From: Alteromonas abrolhosensis
GTDB taxonomy: Bacteria > Pseudomonadota > Gammaproteobacteria > Enterobacterales > Alteromonadaceae
Direction of reading: 5' to 3'
DNA: 64,000 bases
Assembly (NCBI RefSeq): GCF_001953635.1
Contig: NZ_MEJH01000003.1
Location: forward strand, 573,197 to 637,196
Shown here: in pieces, positions 17,175 to 25,970 of the stretch
Numbering within the stretch: position 1 is the stretch's first letter
Layout of the letters: every line of letters begins with the position of its first letter
The notes under the pieces: generated by a model
What the model saw: only the letters and a program-made list of their open reading frames with translations
Databases searched by the model: none
Told to the model about the DNA's origin: nothing
Program-made: the position numbers and the translations under genes

Positions 17175-19469
17175 TTAAGACTCCTTATGGACCGTCTTTG
17201 AATCTCCCAACCATGCAAGTAAAGCTGGCAAGAAAATAAAATCAACCAATAGCGCCGCCAATATAATGATAATCGTCAACATACCCATATGGGCATTTAA
17301 AACGAAACTTGAAGACGCTAGTACTGCAAACCCCATTGCTAGTACAACTGTAGTAGTTGTTAATGCCATACCTACGGTTTCAAACGCATAAACAACACTG
17401 TCTGCCGCAGATAAATCTTGTGATTTCGCCACTTGATACTTCGTTAAGAAGTGAACTGTATCGTCGACAATAATGCCCATCGTCATGCTGATTACAACAG
17501 ACAAGGCCATATTTATTTCACCAGAGATCAGCCCCCAAACACCGAAACCTATTGCAGCAGGTAATAAATTAGTAATTAAACTAATACCGCCCAGTTTTAT
17601 CGACTTAAGGGCGAATAATATGAGTATTGATATTAGAACCAGCGCAAATACACTCCCCCAAACCATATTTTTCATGTTGCGCTCGCCAATGTGCGCAAAC
17701 ATGAGAGGTGGACTAGCCGCTTCGATACGATACCCGTTTGTCTGGTTTAAAAAGTATGCTTTAGCCTCTTTTTCTAAGGCAGTGATATCTCGACTACCTA
17801 GATTATCTATTACCGCAATGACCCGAAGAGCAGACTTATCAATATCAATTTGATTTCCAAGGTCTAACCCAAACGGTAAAGACATCTCATACAACAGCAA
17901 ATATTGAGAGGCCAACTCTCCATCTGTAGGAATAACAGCGTAATCAGGGTTATCCCCATTCATGTTTTTGTTCAATCGTTTAAGTGTATCAGTAAATGAG
18001 AGGACATGATTAACCTCTTCCCTCGCCCTAAGCCACTCTGCGAACGATTCAATCTCCTGCAAAAAAGTGGGTTCTGTAATGCCGTATGGCGTATCCGTAT
18101 AGATAACGAAATCAATGTTAGACATTCCACCAAGCTTTTCTTCATTGACTTGCACCGCCTGCCTAAAGGTACTGCGTTCATCGAAATATTTTACTGCCAC
18201 ATCATTTAAAACATTGTTTGTCGCAAATAAACTAATGCCAGCAATTACGATAAGCGATACAGGAAGTAACTTGCGATGATGCGTATTAACTACTAGCGCC
18301 CAATGCTTAAACACAGTGTTGCGAATTGCTGTAGAAGGCTTAAGGGGGCGTAAGATCAGCAAAGAAGGCAGTATCGTAAGTGAGAAAACGCAGGCTAACA
18401 TCACACCAAGTGCCGTCATATTGCCCAAATGAGCAAGCACTGGCACTGCTGAAAAGTTGAGCATAATGAATCCGATTGCAGTCGTGATACTGGTTATAAA
18501 TATTGGCTTTCTATTTACATCTATACTCTTCTGTATCGCTTCTTTTGTTCCTAGCCCTTGGCTTAGATAATACTTTACGCCGACAATAATATGTATGCAG
18601 TCCGCCACAGCAAGGGTAGTGATCATTGTAGGTGCGTTAACAGTGGCGGTACTCAAATAAATGCCGAACCAGCCGGTAATCCCGATGGTAATAGCGACTG
18701 ACACTAAAACAACAACAATGGTAAATGCTGCGGCCCATAACGAGCGGACAATGAGAGCGATGGCAACAAAAATCAGCAAAAACATAAGTGGGATAAGTGT
18801 TTCCGCGTCCTGTTGAGCTGCAACAGCAAATGCGTCGTTCATTACGACCATACCGGTTAGATATATTTCGTGCCCTGGGTACTTGGCTTCATACATGCTT
18901 TTCATTTCTTTTGCCGCAGCGGCAATTTCGATAACTTGCTGTGTTTGATCTCCGTCTGGCAACTGAATAGTCGTATCCACTACCGTCACATCAGCTGATC
19001 TAGAAATTAAACGACCGTAGAGCTCAGGGCTATTGGTAAGGACATCACCGATATCATTAATAGCCTCTGCACTCAAAGGTTGCTGCGTTATTAAATCCTC
19101 TACCACCAAGTCCCCATCTTCGTCATAGGTATGTTGAAAATTAGATATAGACTCGACTCTTGTAGAAAGGGGCAACTGCCACGCTTGTTCGGTAAGTTCG
19201 ACGACAAGCTCAAGCGTAGCAGGCTTAAGTACTTCGCCGTCCTCCGGCACAATCATAAACGCTACGTTTTCACTTTTATTGAATATGTTCTGCATTTCTT
19301 CAAAGGCGAGCCGCTGAGGATTATCTGGTTCGAAGAACACTTTATAATCGCCTCTAAAATACAAATTCTGAGCCCCAATCATTGCGACTACAGTGACAAT
19401 GAAAACGAGAGCAAGCGAAATAATAGGCGACCGGATAGCGAAAGGCAGGCGGTTATATTTATGGGGCAT
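17175..19469 (-). CDS. RND superfamily (MMPL/SSD-type) exporter
   Basis: Inner-membrane permease of 764 residues with about twelve helices. One helix is followed by a periplasmic domain of about 190 residues, then a five-helix block (LIPLMFLLIFVAIALIVRSLWAAAFTIVVV), and this arrangement is repeated in the second half. The FFEPDNPQ motif after the first helix and the sequences TTLAVADCIHIIVGVKYY and GIIVDDTVHFLTKYQ are typical of MMPL/HpnN-like members. D-D and A-D pairs in the intramembrane region suit proton coupling. The chosen ATG has AAGGA 7 nt upstream; a 21-codon longer frame lacks one. It heads a four-gene operon with a LolA-like carrier and two barrels, suggesting export of a lipid-like substrate. 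Confidence 0.9.
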   Translation of the reverse strand: MPHKYNRLPFAIRSPIISLALVFIVTVVAMIGAQNLYFRGDYKVFFEPDNPQRLAFEEMQNIFNKSENVAFMIVPEDGEVLKPATLELVVELTEQAWQLPLSTRVESISNFQHTYDEDGDLVVEDLITQQPLSAEAINDIGDVLTNSPELYGRLISRSADVTVVDTTIQLPDGDQTQQVIEIAAAAKEMKSMYEAKYPGHEIYLTGMVVMNDAFAVAAQQDAETLIPLMFLLIFVAIALIVRSLWAAAFTIVVVLVSVAITIGITGWFGIYLSTATVNAPTMITTLAVADCIHIIVGVKYYLSQGLGTKEAIQKSIDVNRKPIFITSITTAIGFIMLNFSAVPVLAHLGNMTALGVMLACVFSLTILPSLLILRPLKPSTAIRNTVFKHWALVVNTHHRKLLPVSLIVIAGISLFATNNVLNDVAVKYFDERSTFRQAVQVNEEKLGGMSNIDFVIYTDTPYGITEPTFLQEIESFAEWLRAREEVNHVLSFTDTLKRLNKNMNGDNPDYAVIPTDGELASQYLLLYEMSLPFGLDLGNQIDIDKSALRVIAVIDNLGSRDITALEKEAKAYFLNQTNGYRIEAASPPLMFAHIGERNMKNMVWGSVFALVLISILILFALKSIKLGGISLITNLLPAAIGFGVWGLISGEINMALSVVISMTMGIIVDDTVHFLTKYQVAKSQDLSAADSVVYAFETVGMALTTTTVVLAMGFAVLASSSFVLNAHMGMLTIIIILAALLVDFIFLPALLAWLGDSKTVHKES

Positions 19470-19701
19470 CACAACGTCCTTAGTCTGGTATAAGGAAATT
19501 TTACATTCAAAACAGTGATTAACATAACCCACACAAAAATTTAATTATCCATAAAATTCTCACGTACGTATATTTCACTATAAACAAGCCTCTTTATATT
19601 AAGCATAAACCATTGATAAAAATGGAGAAACATGTTGCACAGGGCTTGACGTAGCGAATTTTTTTGATCTTTTGTGAATTTGTTGTAGTATAAAGAAATA
19701 C

Positions 19702-19718
19702 AACTGGTCAGATGAGCG
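19702..19718. promoter_or_regulatory. FadR-like operator in the fadE promoter
   Basis: The 17-mer AACTGGTCAGATGAGCG matches 13 of 17 positions of the FadR-type palindrome AACTGGTCAGACCAGTT, with a perfect left arm. It lies 12 nt before the fadE ATG and just downstream of a plausible promoter (TTGATC at 19664, TAGTAT at 19686), where a bound repressor would block transcription. FadR control of fadE is known in enterobacteria and Vibrio. Its use here is an inference. Confidence 0.5.
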
Positions 19719-19729
19719 GATGAGTTATT

Positions 19730-21979
19730 ATGAGTATCAGAACTAGCTTAAAGAAAGTATTACCCCCAATTTCAATCACAGAACAAGAAGCCCTAGATGC
19801 GGGTGACGTGTGGATTGAATCTTCTATTTATCAGGGTAAGCCTGACATGCAGGCACTACGCGATATCCCTCAGGCAAAACTGAGCGCAGAAGAACAAGCA
19901 TTTATGGACGGTCCAGTAACTGAGTTACTGAACATGGTCGATGATTTTGAACTAGGCAACGGCAAGCACATCCCTCAGGAGATTTTAGATTTCCTAGGTA
20001 AGAACCGTTTCTTCTCTATGATCATTCCAAAGAAATTTGGTGGTCTTGAGTTCAGCCCGTATGCAAACTCTACTATCGTTGCCACTATCGCAGCGAAAAG
20101 CGGTGCCATTGCAGTAACCGTTATGGTTCCTAACTCATTAGGTCCAGGCGAGCTTCTCATGCACTATGGTACGACCGAGCAGCAAGATTACTGGCTACCT
20201 CGTCTAGCAGACGGTCGCGATATTCCGTGCTTCGCGCTTACTAGCCCTGAAGCAGGTTCTGACGCTGGTGCTATTCCTGACGCGGCTATCGTAACTAAAG
20301 GCGAATTCAACGGTGAAGAAGTGCTTGGTTTACGCGTAAGCTGGGACAAGCGCTACATTACACTTGCACCAATTGCGACCGTACTAGGTCTTGCGTTTAA
20401 AGTATTCGATCCAGACCAACTACTTGGCGACAAACTAGAGCTTGGCATTACCTGTGCCCTTCTACCTAAGTCTCACCCAGGTGTTGAACTTGGTAACCGT
20501 CACGACCCAATGGGCGTACGTTTCTACAACGGTACTACTCGTGGTCAAGATGTGTTCATTCCTATGGACTTCATCATTGGTGGTCAAAAGAACATTGGTC
20601 GTGGTTGGCAGATGCTAGTTAGCTGTCTAGGTGCAGGTCGTGGTATTTCACTTCCAGCAATGGGTGTAGCAACTGCACAATCAGCATTTAAAGGCACGGT
20701 TGAGTATTCATTCGTACGTGAGCAGTTTGGTCTTCCAATTGGTCGCTTTGAAGGTATCCAAGAGAAAATGGCAGACATCGCGGGTAAGACGTTCTTACTT
20801 GAAGCGATGCGTGTGTTAACAACTGAAGGCCTAGGCCTAGGTGTTAAGCCATCAGTAGTTACCGCTATTGCTAAATATCACATGACTGAACTAGGTCGTG
20901 ATGTGATGAACTCTGCTATGGACATTCAGGCAGGTAAAGCAATTCAGCGTGGTCCTCAGAATACATTAGCTGGCGGTTACTCTGCGCTTCCGATTGCTAT
21001 TACTGTAGAAGGTGCAAACATTCTTACCCGTAACCTGATGATCTTTGGTCAAGGTGCAATGCGTTGTCACCCTTACCTTAAAGACATGGTTGACCTAATC
21101 CACAGCAACGAAAGTTCTGCGGATGCAGAGTTCAACAAAGTGCTTCGTAAAACAGTTGGCTTCAGCGTTAAAAATGCATTCCGCAGCCTAGGTAAAGGAT
21201 ACCTTCCTTTCCTACGCGAGAGCGAGTCTGCATTACCAGAAGTTCGCAAGTATGAGAAGCGTGTAAACAGCATCTCTGCAAAACTAGCACCACTTGCTGA
21301 CTTGTCACTTGCGGTACTAGGCGGTGACCTTAAGAAAGCTGAGCTTTTATCAGCACGTCTAGGTGACGTAATGAGCTACCTATACGGTGCAATGGCAGCA
21401 ATTCGTTTCTACGAGCAGCGCATTGAAGACAGAAAACTTGCGCTACCGTATTTCGAATACGCTATGCAGTGGTCTTTACAACAAGCTGATCAGGCAATTG
21501 TTAACTTTATCAACAATTTCCCGAACACGGCGACACGTGGTCTAATGCGTCTTCTTACAAATACCTACACCAACAGTGTTGCGGGTATCAGCGATGACCT
21601 AGTGCGTGAGCTTTCTATCGCGTCTATGCAAGATAACAGCGTGAAAGAGCAGCTGACTCACCTTGTTCGCGTTACGCCTGGAGATGGCAACGACATCAAC
21701 GAGCAAGCGTTCAAAGCGAAGCACGCGGTAGCGCACCTTCTTGGCAAAGTGCAAAAAGCACTTCGCAAAGAGCCTGTAGTTCCGTTCATTTCTTTTGAAC
21801 ATGCACTTAACAAGCTTCAAGAAAAAGGCGTAGTAACGGCTGATGAAGCCGCTAAGCTTCACGACTATAACGAAAAGCGCAAGCTTGCAGTGCGTGTAGA
21901 TGAATACACGTTCGATATGGAACTTGTTCCAGCGTCTCAAACGCTTAAAGCAATCGATGGCGGTCAAAACGCTGCGTAA
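19730..21979 (+). CDS. fadE: Acyl-CoA dehydrogenase FadE
   Basis: Catalyses the first step of fatty-acid beta-oxidation, acyl-CoA to trans-2-enoyl-CoA with FAD. The protein is 749 residues. It has the FadE-specific N-terminal region (AEEQAFMDGPVTELLNMVDDF), the dehydrogenase core (FALTSPEAGSDAGAIPD, REQFGLPIGRFEGIQEKMADIA, GPQNTLAGGYSALPIAITVEGANILTRNLMIFGQGAMRCHPYL) and the C-terminal DUF1974-type extension of FadE proteins. It lacks the N-terminal membrane helices of E. coli FadE (814 residues), so it is probably soluble or peripherally attached. Codon use looks more biased than in neighbouring genes, suggesting high expression. A FadR-like operator precedes it and a strong terminator follows. 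Confidence 0.95.
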   Translation: MSIRTSLKKVLPPISITEQEALDAGDVWIESSIYQGKPDMQALRDIPQAKLSAEEQAFMDGPVTELLNMVDDFELGNGKHIPQEILDFLGKNRFFSMIIPKKFGGLEFSPYANSTIVATIAAKSGAIAVTVMVPNSLGPGELLMHYGTTEQQDYWLPRLADGRDIPCFALTSPEAGSDAGAIPDAAIVTKGEFNGEEVLGLRVSWDKRYITLAPIATVLGLAFKVFDPDQLLGDKLELGITCALLPKSHPGVELGNRHDPMGVRFYNGTTRGQDVFIPMDFIIGGQKNIGRGWQMLVSCLGAGRGISLPAMGVATAQSAFKGTVEYSFVREQFGLPIGRFEGIQEKMADIAGKTFLLEAMRVLTTEGLGLGVKPSVVTAIAKYHMTELGRDVMNSAMDIQAGKAIQRGPQNTLAGGYSALPIAITVEGANILTRNLMIFGQGAMRCHPYLKDMVDLIHSNESSADAEFNKVLRKTVGFSVKNAFRSLGKGYLPFLRESESALPEVRKYEKRVNSISAKLAPLADLSLAVLGGDLKKAELLSARLGDVMSYLYGAMAAIRFYEQRIEDRKLALPYFEYAMQWSLQQADQAIVNFINNFPNTATRGLMRLLTNTYTNSVAGISDDLVRELSIASMQDNSVKEQLTHLVRVTPGDGNDINEQAFKAKHAVAHLLGKVQKALRKEPVVPFISFEHALNKLQEKGVVTADEAAKLHDYNEKRKLAVRVDEYTFDMELVPASQTLKAIDGGQNAA

Positions 21980-22006
21980 GCAATAAAAGACAACAGCGTC
22001 CTTGAT

Positions 22007-22035
22007 AAAGCCCCGTCCTTGAGATGGGGCTTTTT
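22007..22035 (+). terminator. Intrinsic terminator of fadE
   Basis: AAAGCCCC and GGGGCTTT form an 8-bp stem with loop GTCCTTGAGAT, followed by TTTTTG. It lies 27 nt past the fadE stop. Confidence 0.92.
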
Positions 22036-22123
22036 GTTTAGGGTCACTCACATTCACTTTTCATTGTTCAGTTCATACTCTACCCTTAGATTATCGTTAT
22101 TTTCTTTAACAAGGATTTGTGTT

Positions 22124-22840
22124 GTGAAAACGATACGCTCTGATTTCTTTCAGACCGTTTCAACGGTTGCTGTTCTCTTTTCTTTAATTCTTTTATTCAG
22201 TGCGAGAGTTCAGGCTCAGCATGATGATACTAATTTCGTTGTTGGAGAATTAAATCATCCCCGAGTGAGCAGCTTCTATAAACCTCTTATTAAGCGAGCG
22301 TATCAAGATATCGGTATCGAGGTTACATTCGAAAAAGTGGGTGGGGAAAGAGGCTTACGCCTATTGAATGAAGGGATGACAGATGCTGACATTATTCGCT
22401 ATGACGTAGCTTCTCAGCCTGACAACAACATTGTAATTGTTCCTCCGGCACTGTCTCATGGCGCGTCGTTTTTATTATGTATACGAGGGGTAGAGTGTAA
22501 TAAAAGCATTATTCAGCAACCCGATAGGGCGATAGCTGTTACCACACGCTTTTTCTTTAACATGCACGCCAAACCTGGCGAGTTGAATGCCGACATCTTT
22601 GAATTTGATGACTTTCATCATGTAATCACTTTACTACTCAACGGGCGATTCGATTATGCTATTTTACCGAGCGATTATTCTGAAGAAGCCATATTCGAAC
22701 AATCGGGAATTGAGTACATCCCTCTTGTAGAACACGAGTTGGTGCATGTTATTCACAAGAAACATAGCCATTTAATAGATGAACTATCTGCGGCTATTGC
22801 CAAGCAGCTTCAGCTACTCAAAACCGCAAAGAGCGAATAA
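22124..22840 (+). CDS. Periplasmic solute-binding-like protein (SBP_bac_3 type)
   Basis: Protein of 238 residues. A signal sequence (VAVLFSLILLFSARVQAQ, cut near residue 31) is followed by a two-lobed binding-protein-like domain. YKPLIKRAYQDIGIEVTFEKVGGERGLRLLNEGMTDADI resembles the amino-acid-binding family opening, and two cysteines (LCIRGVEC) may pair. Such stand-alone proteins without a linked permease are common in Alteromonadales, and their ligand is usually unknown. I chose the GTG start because AAGGA lies 8 nt upstream. The longer frame begins inside the fadE terminator hairpin and is unlikely to be used. Confidence 0.78.
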   Translation: MKTIRSDFFQTVSTVAVLFSLILLFSARVQAQHDDTNFVVGELNHPRVSSFYKPLIKRAYQDIGIEVTFEKVGGERGLRLLNEGMTDADIIRYDVASQPDNNIVIVPPALSHGASFLLCIRGVECNKSIIQQPDRAIAVTTRFFFNMHAKPGELNADIFEFDDFHHVITLLLNGRFDYAILPSDYSEEAIFEQSGIEYIPLVEHELVHVIHKKHSHLIDELSAAIAKQLQLLKTAKSE

Positions 22841-22843
22841 AAA

Positions 22844-22868
22844 AACGCCCGCATTGAGTGCGGGCGTT
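22844..22868 (-). terminator. Intrinsic terminator of the TonB-dependent receptor gene
   Basis: AACGCCCGCA and TGCGGGCGTT form a perfect 10-bp stem with a 5-nt loop. Read on the minus strand it is followed by a T-tract, so it terminates the receptor gene. It lies 3 nt past the plus-strand gene and may also stop that transcript. Confidence 0.9.
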
Positions 22869-22912
22869 GCTTGAACATTCACTAGTACACATTCGTACTA
22901 CATCTACGTTTG

Positions 22913-25423
22913 CTAGTCGAACATATACTTAAGCGACAACACTGTAGTACGGCCGTTCAATGGGCGGGCTCTGATGTAGCTACCAACTTCTGCTGAGCCT
23001 TCTTCTGACTCAGTGATGATAAATTCATCAGTAGCGTTATTCACATTAAGCGACACAGAAAATTGGTCGTTCACCCAATAAGTGGCGAACAAGTTTACAA
23101 GGTTATAACCCTCTTGTTTAAGGTCGTTATTGTCCTGAACATAGTACTCTGTCGAGCCTTGTAGTGAGGCACCAACAGACCATGTATCAGTAACGTACTC
23201 AGGGGTAATAGTCCAAATCCAATCTGCTTGGCGGCGTGGAGTATTTCCTTCAAGTGCAGGGTTGTTTACGTCTTTACTGATTTCAGCGTCTGTCCACGTT
23301 AAGTTACCGGATAGCACGAAATTATCAGTTGCTGTCCAGCGGCCTTCAAGCTCTAAACCTGTTGCTTCATATTCGCGCATAAAGGTTAAACCACTGGTTA
23401 CCTCTGCTTGCGTATCTTCAGTAACAGTATCAAACAAGGTTGCGTTAACCATGAGGTCTTTCGTACCGTATTTGTAACCTACCTCGAATTGCTTCGTTGT
23501 ATCATAACCCGATGTTGTACTTGTTAAGCTGCCGTCTGTATTCAATGTACCGCCTATCTGCAATAAACGATCGGCGATAGCACGGCCACCTTTTGAGTAA
23601 CGGGCAAAGAATGTCTGACTGGCGCTTAGTAGGTACGAACCACCGATTGAATAAGACGTATTATTCGCACTGTAATCAACAATTTGAGAAGACGCACCGG
23701 CGCGATTTAAGTTGATAACACCACCGCTAATGAAGCCGCTGTTGATTGCTGAAGCATCTTCAATTTGCTCAATAGTTCCGTTACCGTTTAGGTCAAAGTC
23801 AGCATTTCCACCGCAACATGAGCTGATGAGTTCACCTGAAGCTTCGGTCGTGTCATGACGTACCGATGCATCAATAAGAATGTTATCTGACAATTCAAAA
23901 CCAACGTTCATGTACGGCGCTTTTGTTACATAGTTTAAGTCCCACTCCCATGAAAGGAAGCTTGGTGACAATAAACCGTTTGAAACAAGTTCCACGCCAT
24001 CGCCATCTGTAATTGTTAGAAGCTGTGAATTGTCACCGTCTAGGGTCTGAATAAATGTCTGCCAGCTTGACCAACTTGTGGCGATGTCTTGGTTTGAGTA
24101 GTAATAACCTACTGTGAGGTCGATACCGTTATCAAACTCTTTTCGCAAGCTGAAATCGTTGATCATGTTACCCAAATCGTTGATTCGAGTGTCGAACTGA
24201 AGGTTTGTAAATGCTTCTCCTGTGTACACTTCACCAGCGCCAGGTCCGTTCGCGAGCACAACACTTGTACTGTCGCAATTCAGCGCATTTCCGTCACCGT
24301 CAGTAGCGCCGGCACAAAGTGCAGAAGCGAAATTCGATACATCGCCAGGGCCCGCTGGGAATCCATCAGTAAATGGCGCGATAAAACCACCTGAGATATC
24401 TGAAATACGGAACTTGTTTAATAAGAACAAGTTTTCAGCCACTTCGAGGTCAACTTCAACGCCAAATGAGCTTACTTTTGATTCGATGCCATCGCGGACG
24501 TCGCGATTCTCTGGGTTACCATAGCTGTCAAAAGTAGAAATATTTGTGTTGTAAGCTGAGTTTAATGCCTGTGAGCTAGCATCGTAATCAGGTACCGGGC
24601 CATATTTGCCATCGCCTTTTACCAATACCGGAGAAGGTAGGTATGTTGATACTTTGTCATCAAGATTTTTATAGAAGAAACGGATGTGACCGTTATCTAG
24701 CATCTTAGTGATATTGAACTTAACCTGACCGCCTTGATCGCCATTGTATCCCGTTTCTCGCGGGCCCTCTCCACCACGGGCAAAGCCAGCAATGTGGTAG
24801 TAAAGGTCGTCGCTAATTTCACCGCCATAGCGAAAATCTAAACGAAACTCTTCGTAATCGACGCCAAATGACGTACCAATGGCACCGCCACCTACTTCGC
24901 CCGTGTTACTGATCAAGTTAATAACACCGCCTGGTGAGTTACTTGCAAATGTTGACGCTGAACCACCGCGCACTGCTTCCACATTCGCTACTGACCAGTC
25001 GTAGCGTAAAAAGTTATCGGCATTGCCAAAGTTAATATCACCATATTCTAAAACAGGTAAACCGTCTTCGTGGATTTGCAAGAATTTAGAACCACCCGTC
25101 GCAAGTGGAATACCGCGAATAGTAATATTTGCATTACCGCCACCGCCTGAAGACTCGGCACGAATACCGGGTAACGCGCGAAATACCTCAGCGGTAGAAC
25201 GAGGAGCTAGTTTAAGAATATCGTCTTCATCGAATGCACTTACAGAAACACTAGCTTCTTGCATTGTTGCACCACCCGGTGCAGCGGTAACCACAATCTG
25301 TTCGAACTTTTCTTTCGACTTTGTGTCAGCATCAGCTGTTGATGATTCCTGCGCAATAACCGCCCCTGAAAAAGCGGCGCAAATCGCTAGGGTCAAAGCA
25401 TTGAGTGTGTGATGTTTTTTCAT
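22913..25423 (-). CDS. TonB-dependent receptor, probably for oligosaccharide uptake
   Basis: Outer-membrane receptor of 836 residues. The signal peptide ends at AVIA before QESSTADADTK. A TonB box-like segment (EQIVVTAAP, about 41-49) is followed by the plug domain (SAFDEDDILKLAPRSTAEVFRALPGIRAES, ITIRGIPLATGG, VEAVRGGSASTFASNSPGGVINLIS) and a 22-strand barrel ending RTTVLSLKYMFD. GGAG lies 5 nt before the ATG. The same perfect 14-bp palindrome occurs 84 bp upstream of this gene and 69 bp upstream of the GH97 alpha-glucosidase gene. This makes an alpha-glucan or maltodextrin substrate plausible, but that is inference. Confidence 0.9.
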   Translation of the reverse strand: MKKHHTLNALTLAICAAFSGAVIAQESSTADADTKSKEKFEQIVVTAAPGGATMQEASVSVSAFDEDDILKLAPRSTAEVFRALPGIRAESSGGGGNANITIRGIPLATGGSKFLQIHEDGLPVLEYGDINFGNADNFLRYDWSVANVEAVRGGSASTFASNSPGGVINLISNTGEVGGGAIGTSFGVDYEEFRLDFRYGGEISDDLYYHIAGFARGGEGPRETGYNGDQGGQVKFNITKMLDNGHIRFFYKNLDDKVSTYLPSPVLVKGDGKYGPVPDYDASSQALNSAYNTNISTFDSYGNPENRDVRDGIESKVSSFGVEVDLEVAENLFLLNKFRISDISGGFIAPFTDGFPAGPGDVSNFASALCAGATDGDGNALNCDSTSVVLANGPGAGEVYTGEAFTNLQFDTRINDLGNMINDFSLRKEFDNGIDLTVGYYYSNQDIATSWSSWQTFIQTLDGDNSQLLTITDGDGVELVSNGLLSPSFLSWEWDLNYVTKAPYMNVGFELSDNILIDASVRHDTTEASGELISSCCGGNADFDLNGNGTIEQIEDASAINSGFISGGVINLNRAGASSQIVDYSANNTSYSIGGSYLLSASQTFFARYSKGGRAIADRLLQIGGTLNTDGSLTSTTSGYDTTKQFEVGYKYGTKDLMVNATLFDTVTEDTQAEVTSGLTFMREYEATGLELEGRWTATDNFVLSGNLTWTDAEISKDVNNPALEGNTPRRQADWIWTITPEYVTDTWSVGASLQGSTEYYVQDNNDLKQEGYNLVNLFATYWVNDQFSVSLNVNNATDEFIITESEEGSAEVGSYIRARPLNGRTTVLSLKYMFD

Positions 25424-25506
25424 TTTTTCTCCGGCAATGTGTTGAATTTGTTAAATCCAAGGTAGCCTCTGCCCCTTATTGGTAGGGATACGGCAATACA
25501 ATAAAA

Positions 25507-25520
25507 CTTAATCGATTAAG
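25507..25520. promoter_or_regulatory. LacI-type operator, copy 1
   Basis: CTTAATCGATTAAG is a perfect 14-bp palindrome with a central CG step, as LacI-family operators usually have. An identical palindrome lies upstream of the GH97 gene at 38782. It is 84 bp upstream of the receptor ATG. Confidence 0.65.
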
Positions 25521-25665
25521 AATTTATAACAAAGCTATATATTTGTAAACACTCTGTGAAGCGCTTTAACTGTTAAAAGTGTATCGCTTAACCTTTTATA
25601 TACTAAAGGTTAAAGGCAGAGGATAAGTTAATCATTCATGCCGTTCGAAAATAACAAAGAACTAA

Positions 25666-25679
25666 CATTATCGATTAAG
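25666..25679. promoter_or_regulatory. LacI-type operator, degenerate copy
   Basis: CATTATCGATTAAG matches the palindrome at 25507 in 12 of 14 positions, with an intact right half. Spaced 159 bp from copy 1, it could support looping by a tetrameric repressor. Confidence 0.4.
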
Positions 25680-25970
25680 ACAAGGAGATTGCATTAGCTG
25701 AAACAGTGTCATAAAGATGAGGTGTTAAAATATATTTCCTCAGCTGAATGAAACTCACGTTTAAGGAATTACGAGGCACCGCTGAGCAAATTGGAACAGT
25801 GAACTTTCGTCCGATTTTTAAATGAGACCATCAGATGTATTATATTTGTCCTATACTACAGATATTTAGTGCATTAGCATCAGCACAGTGCGCTCGACCT
25901 TGTAGGACTACATTTGCTTTTGAAGTAGCACATTTGAATTTAATGATTATGTCATAAAGGCTTTATACGG

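Larger units (their letters stand above)
25424..25970. other. Divergent regulatory region between the TonB receptor and the GGDEF-EAL gene
   Basis: About 550 bp without a credible gene. It holds two copies of a LacI-type operator (listed separately), AT-rich promoter sequence next to the receptor, and the presumed promoter of the GGDEF-EAL gene. The stretch between about 25700 and 25950 shows nothing I recognise. Confidence 0.6.

Noticed and set aside
22019..22123. Longer N-terminus for the solute-binding-like protein
   Set aside because: It would start at a TTG inside the fadE terminator, while the GTG at 22124 has a proper ribosome-binding site and a normal signal peptide.
25424..25970. 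tRNA or small RNA gene in the receptor promoter region
   Set aside because: No cloverleaf or other conserved RNA pattern found by eye.
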